Assembly (NCBI GenBank): GCA_002205965.3
Contig: NADL03000013.1
Location: forward strand, 854,301 to 918,300
Direction of reading: 5' to 3'
From: Kappaphycus alvarezii
Lineage: Eukaryota > Rhodophyta > Florideophyceae > Gigartinales > Solieriaceae
Length of the DNA stretch: 64,000 nt
Below, in pieces: positions 54,096-64,000 of the stretch. A program made the translations under genes and the position numbers. The notes beneath the pieces are model-generated. The model worked only from the letters and a program-made list of their open reading frames with translations, made no database searches and had not been told where the DNA came from. Within the stretch, counting starts at the first letter, position 1. Every line of letters begins with the position of its first letter.

Positions 54096-56361
54096 TTGCA
54101 TGACCGTGCACGGAACCAAGCGACGCCGACAAGTGCCGCCGACCCCGTTACTTCGGCCCCCTATCAGTTGTTTCCAGGACCTCCGTCCGGAGACAGTGGA
54201 TTGGCAAGAGCCATGACATCACCGTCCGGAATGACATCACCGATCGGTTTGGAAAGGGCCCGGTGGATACACAGCGAGGTCGTCCCGCGTGTATTGGATG
54301 CCCTGGGTCCACAAGTCCGTACGGAAGTTGATAATGCAACAGAAGAAGTGAAGAAGAAAATCCGTTCGGAATTAAAGGTCGAAGTACAGGAGATGGTTAA
54401 GGGAGGTGCAGGAACAAGTCCGTTCGGTTATGGAGTCCGAGCTCCAAGCAAAGGTGTATGACATAATGGCCGAGGCTGCGGAGCCGATGGTCATGTCATT
54501 CCTTCGGGAGGAGACTACAGCTCTGATGAGGCGCTTTGCAAATATGCCCATCGAGGAATTACTCAGAGCTGACGAAGAGTCTAAACCCGTACCGGATAGT
54601 TCGAGCAGTCTACCGACCGGAAATCTCGCCAAGAGTCTACCAGGCCCGTCTGGGCATTTACAGTTTAAAAACACCGAACACGGTAATACAAGTCCTTTAC
54701 GGGAGTCGGCTGTTCCACCCATGGATGTGAAACAACCGTACTTTCCGGTTAACCCTGCTGGGGACGAGACTCTAATGATGAAGAGTCGAGTCCCAAACAC
54801 CGTAGCGGACGTGGTGAGTGTGATGATGATCGCTCTCCTTCCCTCACGGTAAGAAGAAATCAAGGTCGCGTCGCAAGTATCGAGAAGAGGAGACTAGTAC
54901 CGATTCGGAATTCGAAGTTCAAGTTCCGATGATGGCCGGAAGAAGAGCCGAAGCCGCAAGAAGAAGAAGAAGAGTAAGAAGGGTTCCCGTCGCCGGAGTT
55001 CCCACGATTCAAGTGATGCGAGTACCGATTCGGAATCGTCGAGTTCATCCAGTTCGTCGTCGTCCGGTTCGGATAGCTCCCGTCGTGGTAAGAAGAAAAA
55101 GAAGAGGTCTAGTAAGAAGTTGAAGCCGCTACGTCCGTTGAATGAGTTGTTCACGAAGGCAGTGAACTACAAGACCTATCGTTTGGAACTCCGTTCGGCA
55201 GATTCTCACGGGTCGTCGAGGAGTATCGTTAAATACAGAAAGAAGATAGACATCCAGATGAGACCGCACATGTTCTCTGGATCAGATCCGATCGCGGTTT
55301 TGAACTTTTTGGCCAAGTTCAAAGACGCTTGTAACATGAATTCCGTACCGGAGCAGGCCGCCATGTGGTGTTTCCAATTCTACCTCACCGGACAAGCCGA
55401 AGTGCTAGTGCAAGCTCGTATGACCGGCGGTTCGATGGCGATGGATAGAAACCATCATGAGTTGCTCCGTTCGTACAAAGAAGTGGTTCAGTTTCTACTC
55501 CGTACGTATGCAACCGATGAGGTAATCGCGATGGCCTATTCGGAAGTTGTGAACTTTAAGCAAAGTTCTTCAATGACCGAAGAGTCCTATTCCCGGATGT
55601 TGTGGAACAAAGCTCTCCGTTGCGGTACTGTATTTTCCGATCGGAGGTTGAAATCGTTGTTCGTAGATGGCTTGTTGCCTGCCACTTGCAAACAGGTGCG
55701 GCTGTATCTCGCCACTCACCCGAATGCGGATTATCAGACAGTAGTCAATCATGCCCACGCATTGGGAGAAGGGTATCGTACAGCTCGCCGACCGGTATCG
55801 AATATAGCAACAAGTTACCCGTTAACGAAAGAGACAAGATTTCAACCACGCGACCGACCGGGAAGGGCGTTAACGATCGAAAGTCCTTCGCAAGAAGACA
55901 GTTCAACCGTGACCGAACGGGTTGAAGATTTGGAAGTTCTTGCTTTAACTCAAGGTGACCGTACGGGTAACAGCGTGACTACGTATTCAACGCCGCCCTC
56001 GAGTTTCTATCCGTCCGGACCATCGTCACCTGCAGCAATGCAGCAGCCGAAGTCCCCTCAAGGAAGCTCGCCGGCCGATACAGTGAGTACTGTGAATCGC
56101 GCTGGTAACCCTCCGTCCAGGTCTAAACCTCCATTCTGTCGTCTTTGTTTGGATCCCGGCCACGTCGTCTGTCCTTACTTGAATGCTACCGACCGGTCGA
56201 AATTGATGCAGATCCGTAGCCAAAACTATCGCCGCTTTATGGCAAACAAGGACAACTCCGCTGCGGTACCCCCGCAGATTGGTCCATCCCGTGCGCCGCA
56301 TTCGGTTAACATTATCGAGGAGGGATTACTGAAACACTCCCTTTCCGGGACAAGTAGATAA
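54096..56361 (+). pseudogene. Chromovirus gag
   Basis: The N-terminal part (54096-54461) has a charged helical segment (EVDNATEEVKKKIRSELKVE). After a +1-type shift near 54420 it continues to 54852. A further disruption near 54850 leads into an RS/K-rich, nucleic-acid-binding tract (54898-55130) with long Ser and Lys runs. The capsid core is open from 54898 to the stop at 56361: PHMFSGSDPIAVLNFLAKFK, YLTGQAEVLVQARM, ESYSRMLWNKALRCG and LFVDGLLPATCKQVRLYL are gypsy-type gag signatures. A C-terminal zinc knuckle reads FCRLCLDPGHVVCPYLN, CX2CX4HX2C, two residues shorter than the usual CX2CX4HX4C. It is broken by two shifts, both in the N-terminal third. Confidence 0.85.
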
Positions 56362-59300
56362 CCCCGAGTCGAAAACGATGCCGGAAACGCGTAGGGGCGT
56401 CGTCGTTTCCGATTTGGAATTCTAAAGGTCTTCGATGGACACCGGAACGGAAGACCTCCTCTCTGTCGTCTGATTTCTCTCTGCGTTATGATTCTAGTGC
56501 TGGTGATTCTCTTTATTTCTTTAAGAAACGCAACTACAAAGTATCAATGACCGTTGGACGGGACCCGTCGTTAATGATTCCTTTAACGACTGTCCTTGAT
56601 ACCGGAGCGGGACCAAATATCGTGAATGTGCGCACCCTACCGGATGCTTGGAAATCATCTATCCGTTCGGTTGCCGCACCCCCTTTATTGGACGCTTCAA
56701 ATAAACCCATCCGATGTTTGGGTACTCTTGATCTTAATGTCCGTATCGGTGAATTGAAGACTCGTGTTCGTTTCCTGGTGGTTGGTAATCTAGCCGTCGA
56801 TTGCATTCTGGGTACTACATTTATTGATCAACATGTACGCGCTATTTTACCATCCGACCGGAAAGTTGTATTTCATCATGCACCACCAGTTACTATTGTT
56901 GGCAGAACGTTACCGAAGACGGAGACAAAGTCGAAACGTTCTACGTCTATCCAAGCCCTTTCCTTTGAGTCCCGATCCCGGAAGATTCGTCTTGCCTCCC
57001 ATGTAACAATACCCCCTATGAGTCATGTTTCAATTCGTGTTCAATGTCCGACCGGTGGTTTGTGCCTTGTCCAGAATCATCCCAAACCCTTAATCAAACA
57101 TCTCGCCCTTATGGCAAATGGGATCATGGACATCCGCCCGAACCGGCCGTTCGTCGTTTTAATGAGTAATTTTTCTAGTAAGACTGCAACTCTCCCCAAG
57201 AATACAGTCGTGGGTCTCGCTCTACCTGCACCCGCTCGGATTTTGTCCGTCACTCTTCCCGCTGCCAGGATGGCACCTCATCTTAAGGAGGGGGGTAAGG
57301 ACTCTAATTCTGAATCTATTTTACCGACCGGTTCAAGCAGAGACGAGAAGACTGTACCAAATTGGCAGTCGCAACGTAATTATACATCGAGTGACAGACC
57401 GATCGGCCAAGAAGGATTGCAACCAGATTGGCATGATCAGGTCCGCGTCGGTGTGAAAGAAGAGAAAATAAGAAAGGATGTCCTCAATTTGTTGGACGAG
57501 TTCTCCGAAATGTGGACTGGCCGTCTCGGAAAGATAGATATAGCTAAGCATCGAATTGAGCTCACGCCAGATGCTAGGCCAATCTATCAACAACCGTACC
57601 GTGCCGGGCCAAAAGCAAGAGAATTCGAGAAGAAAGAGATCGATCGAATGTTATCCGCCGGAGTGATTGAGCCCACACAGTCGGAATGGGCCAGTCCAGT
57701 CGTATTCGCGCCGAAGAAGGACGGCACCTTACGTTTTTGTATAGATTATAGAAGACTGAATGCTGTAACCGTACGGGATTCCTATCCTATACCAAGGATG
57801 GATGAGTGTATCGACTCGCTGGGAGAGGCTACGGTCTTTTCTACTCTAGACTGTAACAGTGGCTACTGGCAAGTCGAGATACCGGAAGAGGATAGGGACA
57901 AGACTACCTTTTCTAGCCATCATGGTTTGTTTCGCTTTACCCGTATGCCGTTCGGTCTTAAGAATGCTCCGCGACGTTCCAAAGGGCTGTCGATATAATC
58001 CTTTCACGGGTTAAGTGGCAGTATGCCCTTGTTTACTTGGACGACGTCATCATTTATTCTAAGACCGTTTCGGAACACTTTCAGCATGTTAGAGAAGTGT
58101 TGAGCCTTTTAAGAGCCGCTGGTGTCACGCTCCGCTTGGCGAAGTGCACCTTCTTCGAGGCAGAGGTTGCGTATCTGGGCCATGTCATCCGTCCGGGTCA
58201 ACTCCTCGTGGATAACAGGAATTGCGATGCTATCAAAAGAGCGCTTCCACCGACTAACCAGACGGAATTAAGGTCGTTTTTAGGAATGTGCAACGTTTAC
58301 CGTCGGTTTATCAAGGGTTTCGCCAAGATAGCCGCGCCGCTGAACAAGAAGACCGGAAAAGGAAGTCCGTTCGAATTCGGTATCCTAGATGATGAAGAAT
58401 TTGATGCCTTTATGACGCTGAAACAGAAGTTGGTATCACCACCTATCCTGGCTTTACCCCGCATCGGTTATAAATACACATTGGACACTGACGCTTGCGA
58501 GTATCAAGTCGGATGCACACTCCTACAAGAACAACCGAACGGTGACAAACTGCCTGTTGGGTATTGGAGTAGGAGTTTGACCAAAGCGGAACAGAATTAT
58601 TCAACCACCGAGAAGGAATGCCTAGCTGTTGTTTGGTCAATTCTAACTCTACGACCTTACCTTTATGGCGACAAGTTTACTCTCCGTACGGATCACCATG
58701 CACTACGTTGGATTTTGAATCTAGCCGACGCATCCGGACGGCTTGCGAGATGGCGGTTGAGGTTAGCCGAGTATGAATATGATGTGGAATACCGCCCGGG
58801 TATCAAGCATCAGTTGGCTGATGGTGTATCTAGACTCCGAACGGAAGGTGAAGACGACACAGATATCGACTATGAAGTCCCCTGTTTCATCGTTGAAAGC
58901 AACGCCGAACCGGAACAAGCTGGAAGCGAAAGTTTGCTTGATTACCACGACGCTGTAGTCGCATATTGGGAATCCGAACTCGGGGAAAATAGAATTATTG
59001 GCCTACCGGAGGTAATGGCACTTGCAGAGGTTGATGAACCTGCAAACCCGTTTACGGTGGAAGAATTCCTAGCTGAACAAGCTAAGGACGAATTCTGCCT
59101 AGGGAAGGCCAATGCAGTCGGTGAACGTGGTTCAGAGTTCGACTTCGACCGATACGGTATTCTCGTTCGAAAGTCCAAATTGGACGGAGCTTTACAACGA
59201 GTTGTTCCTAAGTCGCTCCGAGCACGGTTACTGTATATGGCTCACTATCCCCGTTTAGCCGGTCATCCAGGCGGAACTAGAATGTACTATTCCCTTCGGC

Positions 59301-60862
59301 GGGAGTATTACTGGCCACAAATGGCGAACGATGTGTTTATGACCGTCCGGGATTGTGTTAGTTGTGCTCGTAACCGCGGAACCGTACGGAAGTTTCAGAA
59401 GTTTATGAAACTCTTCCCAGCTAGTGGCCCCCTCGAATTTGTCGCAATGGATTTGCTCGGACCGCTACGGAAGACTACTCGTGGCTTTGTCTTTATTTTG
59501 GTTATCACCGATCGGTTCTCTAAGCTCACTCGTTGCATCCCTTTACGAACTACTACCGCCGCGGTTGTCGCAGCTGCGTTCCTTGACCATTGGGTTTATG
59601 CTTATGGCGCCCCTCTTTATGTCTTAACCGATAACGGGAAACAGTTTACTGCTAAGTTCTTTGATGCGGTTTGCAGTATGCTGGGGTCCCGCCATTTCTT
59701 AACCACGGCCTATCACCCTCAAACTAATGGGCAAGCCGAACGGTTTAATAAGACAATTGTACAGCGCCTTCGTCACTATGTGGAAGAACATCAAACCGAT
59801 TGGGATCTTTATTTACAACCATTGACCTACGCCTACAATATGCAGGTACACCGGGTAACGGAACTACTCCCTTTGATTTGGTATTAACTCGACACCCGCC
59901 GAGTATCACCGTTACGGGAACAATTGATCGAGTGGCTGACTCCGCTACGGATGAAACCCTAACTCCTGTACAGCTGAAACGAGCGACGATGCGCCGACTT
60001 CGGTATGCTTTACAAAAAGCTAACTTGAAGATGACTACCGCGCAGGAAAAAGCAAAACAGGACTTTGATCGGAAAGTAAGATTCCGACCGGTTATCCGTT
60101 CGGGGGATACTGTATTTGTTGATCGACCGCCACGGGCTCTGCGTCCTGTCGAACGAGCAGAAAAGGATCCGTTAACGGGAGAAGTTGACACCGACGAGGC
60201 GAGACTAAACGAGGGAAGGAAAAAGCTTCTTCCCCGTACTACTGGTCCGTACGTGGTGAAATCAGTTACCGACTCGGTTGTCTACATTGAGCAGGATGGT
60301 CTCCTTATTCCTGTCAGTATTGACCGAGTTACTAAGGTTCCGAGCGGTCGTTTGCCTTTATCTGGTTTATCCGATACGTCTACAGTTCCTACCCCTGGGT
60401 CTGGTGAGTCCTCTACAGTACCTATTCTTCCCGATCGGCATTCTCCTACTTTATTACCTTCCGATACGAGGACGAGGAATACGTGGTGGACAAGATCGTT
60501 TCGCACCGCGAAAACAGACCGGAATGGAGTACAGAGTCCGTTGGTTCGGATATTCCCCGGATGAGGATACGTTTGAACCCGCTGACGGTCTCCCGGAAAA
60601 CCAAATACGTCAGTATTGGCGCCGGCGGAGCCGTCGAGCTAAGGAGGGGGTAAAACCGAACGTTCTTTTCCTCTCCGAAAGCGGGCCCAAGCCTAACTGT
60701 CCAGGGAATGAGTTTATTGTGGTGGAAGAATTAGTTACCGGAGTCACTTGCCGTTTCACGAAAATCGGACATAGTCCAACTAGGCGGTTATGGCCTCCCA
60801 AGGCTGGTATTCCGGACGGTGATGAGAGAGAAGTACCGATCTGCGTCCCAGATCTCATGTAG
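56357..60862 (+). pseudogene. Chromovirus pol: protease, RT, RNase H, integrase, chromodomain
   Basis: The pol frame opens at 56357, five bases before the gag stop and in the -1 frame. Protease: VLDTGAGPNIV (about 56.60 kb) and CILGTTFI. RT: LRFCIDYRRLNAVTVRDSYP, FSTLDCNSGYWQVEI, FTRMPFGLKNAP and YLDDVIIYS (about 58.03 kb). RNase H: DTDACEYQVG, STTEKECLAVVW, RTDHHALRWIL and QLADGVSRL, so all four acidic residues are present. Integrase: HYPRLAGHPGG...CVSCARNRG zinc domain, then the DDE residues in VAMDLLGPL, LTDNGKQF and NGQAERFNKTI. A GPY-type segment (TTGPYVVKSV, 60.24 kb) precedes the chromodomain. Frames change four times (about 57971, 59850, 60460, 60530), mostly explainable by single-base indels. 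Every catalytic residue is intact. Confidence 0.9.
60455..60620 (+). other. Integrase C-terminal chromodomain
   Basis: The fold is split over two frames: EDEEYVVDKIVSHR (from about 60462) and EYRVRWFGYSPDEDTFEPAD with GLPENQIRQYW (to about 60620). The three aromatic positions of the methyl-lysine cage in HP1-type chromodomains are all present: Tyr of EEYVV, Trp of VRW, and Tyr of FGY. It is therefore of the canonical, cage-complete kind, which is known to direct chromovirus integration to H3K9-methylated chromatin. About 80 further residues follow before the stop at 60862. Confidence 0.85.
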
Positions 60863-61808
60863 GCCAACCCTTCTGGGTTGTCCCGAATTCCGCACGGCTC
60901 TTACCGAACGTACGCCCCTTCTGGGACGTGTTTACTTTACTGTTTTCCGAACGGACACTCTTTCTGGAGGGCACCACTCTTTCTGCAGTGTACTGTATTT
61001 TCCCGAAGGATGATGTATACCGAACGGAAAATGGTGCAAGGGGAAGGGAGAAACCGGACGGAAACGGAGGATGATGAGGAAGAGGAAAGGCAACCGTGAG
61101 GGGACGGAGTTTGGACAAGCCAAAGGGTGGGCAACAGACTTTTTATACCGGCCACGGTCAAAATGCAAAGAGTGGAAACCGAAAACGGATGGCAGAAAAA
61201 CCGCGCAAAAGTACAGTACGGTATCATGAAATTTTATTATTTCTTAGCCACCTGCGTACAGTACCGCGCGGGAAAACAACGGATGGTGCAAAAAGAAGGA
61301 AAACACAGACCGGGAGGCGGAATGACCGAGCGATGCCAAGAATGAAGGCAAATGAATGGTTGATTCTATACCTACCGCACGGGGATACTTTTGATTGGTT
61401 CAATAAGGTGCAGGAACCCCCTGACTCCACTAATAATGCGTGTTTATTGGTTCAGTTACTGTACCAGAAAACACCGAAACGCCTCCAGGAGTACCTGCAC
61501 CGCACTGTACTATGCCGAAGGACATGAAGTCTACCGAACGGTGAAGAAGACGGCAAAGTTGGGAAAAAAGAAAATGCTCCCATTCTAAAACGGTTAACGC
61601 TACGGACCTGAACTCTTGCCACTTTAAAGAGGAGGGTGCCCCCCCTCACTGGCGTTGACAGAGGCGGAAACTGAGCAGTAGAAGTCAAGATATCACCGTA
61701 CGGAATAGAAGAAAAGGGGAAAACACAGTTTGAACCAGAACGTCGGTAACTTTTACAACGAAGTAGAAAAGAGAGTAACTACCGATCGGCTAATTCGCAA
61801 CGACAAAG
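60863..61808. other. Noncoding gap between pol and the antisense coding region
   Basis: No gene is seen on either strand. It contains eight CCGNNCGG motifs, two purine-rich stretches (61035-61048 and 61707-61722) and TACAGTAC words (61208, 61255). Neither purine stretch is followed by sequence matching the 5' end of the element, so neither is shown to be the plus-strand primer next to a 3' LTR. Confidence 0.45.
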
Positions 61809-63917
61809 TTACCGCTCGGTACTATCAATGGTGACGACGACGTTTGGTACCCCTATCGTAATTCCGGTTTCGGATGGTATCTCCGCATCTTCACCCAACT
61901 CTGGCCTCACCCGCACGGAAGTTCGCAAATTAGCTAAGATGTCCCGATAACGGTCCACATCCATCATGGTACTTAGTAACAAACGCAGACCATCATCAAC
62001 CGAATCGGGAACGGGACGGCGAGTGTGGCGACAGACGGCTTGAATCTCGCGAAGTAGGATCACCGTTTCGGAAGAGACCAACGTGGTATCAGAAATCAAC
62101 GCCCCACCCGGATGATCATGAGAAACCGCCGCAGACGAATCACTGCTTTCGTAGTCTGGTTTCCAAGGAGTGACAGGTAGAGGAGGACCGGTCGGAGTTG
62201 TAGGACGTGCAATGCGAACACCCATTACGGGAGTTACCGCATTACCGGACGGAAAAGCTCGAGGAGATGCAACGCGCTCCGTAGCCGCATTCTTCTGTAC
62301 AGACTTCTGAATCTCTTCTACCACCGGACGGTCGTCTTCAACTTCTTTTTCTCCGCTCGTTGCGCCTCGGCTTGGGGCACTGCAGACTCACCTCGCGTTT
62401 TGTCAAGTGCTCCACTACTACCGGTTCGGGAACAGGAACGGGAACGCTACGGAGAGGAGGTGCCTTCGTTGCGCCGGACAAGGGAGTAGATGGCTTCGCG
62501 GTACCTCTCGGTTTGCTCGCAGAAGGACAGGGATGGGAAGGCGCTGGAGTAACTTCTACCGGAACGGGAGACGGAGGCGGTGTGTAACGACCACCACCAC
62601 GGGCCAGGACTTCTTCAGGACCTCGCGACCGAACGGGAGAACTGTAACCGACTTCTGGCGGAGGAGGAAGTGTTGGATAGCGATGGTCAGAACCCCGAAT
62701 CGGTACTAATGAGTCTTCTTCCCAGTTGTAGCCGCAGAAACCGGGGTACGCGGGCCACTGGATGCAGCGCAAGTGACGGAAGATAGCCACTGCGTAGTCC
62801 GGTCGGTAAGCAGAGTCGCGCACGATGTTCTCGATGCCGAATGCCTCTATTCCGCGCATCAACCGCTCGGAATTGGAAAGAGACGACCACAGTCACCGCC
62901 CGGTACATCACCTTCTTGACTGTAGAGACGAGGATCTTCCGAACGGACAAAGTTAGTAATACCGAAGTATGCCGCTTCGAGGATGGCCAAGCCGGCGAAC
63001 ACGATATACTCGGACAAAGCAACAGTCCAAAGTATATCCGTCAGGCGACGATCCGAACGGTGAGGCTCACGCAGCAGGCAATGAGAGAAGTACACAAAAA
63101 CGGATGGAGTAGGGATGCACAAGGCTGCCCGGGTTTGCCTCGGAGTTCGTCCCATCCGTTCGGAGTCGTGAATGTACAAGTTCGCGCGCAGATGAGGGGT
63201 ACGTCGAAAAATTCCGTTCGGTGAGCCTGGTGCATGAAGTTGTCCTTGGACGAGTGCGGATTCGATGCTCGGTAAAGGCCGACTCACCCCAGCGCTTCCG
63301 ATCGGCAAACCAAAAGATGGACCGGTCGTAGGGCTGATCGAAGCAGACAAACTCCGGAGATGGACAAATCGGATGAGTATGGCAGCGATGTCTTGTAATC
63401 AGAGCAACAACCCGTTCGGTATAACCAAGTTCGCCAGTGCAGCGGATCCAGGCAGAGTCCAGTCCGGGCGGTGCTTCCAGAATCACACCAATGTGAGCCC
63501 AGTGCTGCTGCCAGGACTGCTCTCGGCCCTTGACGTTCTTCCGATACGGTGGTTGGACAAGTGGTATGGCAGCGAACCGTTCAGCATCCAGTACCTTTTG
63601 ATGCCCACGAATGAAGTCGTCCACCCCCATCGGGACCTGCACCGCACGGAAAGAATCCCCACGACCAACACGATGGTCCAACTCTTGCCCGGGGAGAACC
63701 GGCAAACTCGGAACGGCCGACGGGAAGTGATGACTTGAACTGAAGCTCCGGACGGGGGTGCGTACTGTAGCGCTGCTTGACCACCGGACGGAGTTTGATG
63801 AGGAATCGGCGGCAGGTCCCCCACTCCGTCCCCATTGCTTGCAGGGTCATACCGAACGGAAGGAACTGGGTTGGAAGATGTCAGAGGTTGAGACGGCGTA
63901 TCTTGTCCAGTCGGCAT
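61809..63917 (-). pseudogene. Antisense coding region downstream of chromovirus pol, unrecognised protein
   Basis: Five overlapping open stretches on the minus strand (63917-63483, 63705-63067, 63350-62859, 62862-62338, 62324-61809) alternate between two frames. They give one long protein-like reading of some 600-700 residues: a Pro/Ser-rich start (MPTGQDTPSQPLTSSNPVPS); a globular middle (DSAWIRCTGELGYTERVVAL, IFWFADRKRWGES, TPHLRANLYIHDSERMG); a hydrophobic segment that could span a membrane (ILWTVALSEYIVFAGLAILE); a Trp/Tyr-rich block (CIQWPAYPGFCGYNWEEDS); and a Pro-rich then charged tail. I recognise no domain. Alternative explanations are introns or a host gene, but about 18 CCGNNCGG motifs within it tie it to the element. 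Confidence 0.5.
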
Positions 63918-64000
63918 GGTGAGAGAGTTGCGACGATTTCTCCGAGCAGTAGGTTGAAATGGGCTGCGAAAGGGGAGTGATGTTGATGGCGGAGAGGGCA
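63918..64000. other. Window end upstream of the antisense coding region
   Basis: This is too short to judge. It would hold the 5' flank of the antisense coding region. Confidence 0.3.

Larger units (their letters stand above)
53237..64000 (+). mobile_element. Ty3-type chromovirus with CCGNNCGG motif array and downstream antisense coding region
   Basis: Gag (54096-56361), pol with chromodomain (56357-60862) and a minus-strand coding region (61809-63917) share one unusual feature: the palindrome CCGNNCGG, about 68 times by eye between 53239 and 63853. I noticed essentially none in the rest of the window. I therefore take the whole segment as one element. LTRs could not be identified: no direct repeat was found between 53.2-54 kb and any later part, so the 3' LTR probably lies beyond position 64000. 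GC content is higher than in the neighbouring 26-52 kb region. Confidence 0.75.

Noticed and set aside
61707..61722. Purine run as 3' polypurine tract of the chromovirus
   Set aside because: Sequence after it does not match the 5' region (53.2-54 kb), so no LTR starts there; motif-bearing coding sequence continues beyond it.
62841..63224. Plus-strand 127-codon ORF opposite the antisense region
   Set aside because: Its composition is less protein-like than the minus strand, where adjoining stretches continue each other at both ends.

Overview
This window is eukaryotic and dominated by transposable elements. Only one open reading frame looks like an intact gene outside a transposon: a class I SAM-dependent methyltransferase at 4781-5824 (minus strand). 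The rest is LTR retrotransposons of two superfamilies (Ty3/gypsy and Ty1/copia), a non-LTR (LINE-type) family with a restriction-like endonuclease domain, one PIF/Harbinger transposase relic, and long AT-rich stretches with no recognisable gene. No rRNA, tRNA or CRISPR array was seen. The set of elements, including a Ty3 integrase with a chromodomain and a copia element primed by half of initiator tRNA, fits a repeat-rich fungal or other microbial-eukaryote genome. The sequence alone does not fix the species.

Layout. 1-3.7 kb: Ty3 family 1, copy A (minus), running off the left edge. 3.87-4.19 kb: a 125-bp tandem repeat. 4.8-5.8 kb: the methyltransferase. 6.2-8.0 kb: LINE copy 1 (plus). 8.1-12.95 kb: Ty3 family 1 copy B (plus). 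14.66-16.49 kb: copia element 1 (plus), cut off by LINE copy 2 (minus, 16.49-17.7 kb). 18.16-22.76 kb: Ty3 family 1 copy C (minus). 23.6-24.67 kb: Harbinger relic (plus). 25.1-26.1 kb: LINE copy 3 (plus). 26.1-31 kb: AT-rich, nothing recognised. 31.0-34.45 kb: decayed copia element 2 (minus). 35-46 kb: nested remains of a second Ty3 family, whose LTR-like ends carry a repeated acidic-protein ORF in inverted orientation. 47.5-48.75 kb: Ty3 family 1 fragment D (minus). 51.64 kb: a short LINE 3' tail. 51.8-52.5 kb: an unrecognised 235-codon ORF.

The right-hand ~10.7 kb (from about 53.24 kb to the end) is the most notable part. It is a Ty3-type chromovirus whose protease, reverse transcriptase, RNase H, integrase and chromodomain keep their key residues, although single-base shifts break the reading frame. 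Downstream of pol, on the opposite strand, lies a further ~2.1 kb of broken coding sequence (61.8-63.9 kb) that I do not recognise. The whole segment (gag, pol, the gap and the antisense ORF) is studded with the degenerate palindrome CCGNNCGG. I counted about 68 by eye, where random sequence would give two or three, and I noticed essentially none in the first 53 kb. The motif falls in all reading frames and on both sides of the coding-strand switch. This suggests that gag-pol and the antisense ORF belong to one element and that the motif is a DNA-level tag, possibly bound by an element-encoded or host factor.

Almost every transposon ORF here is broken by frameshifts or by stops of the TGG-to-TAG kind, so I annotate them as pseudogenes. 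Some of the frameshifts could be assembly errors.
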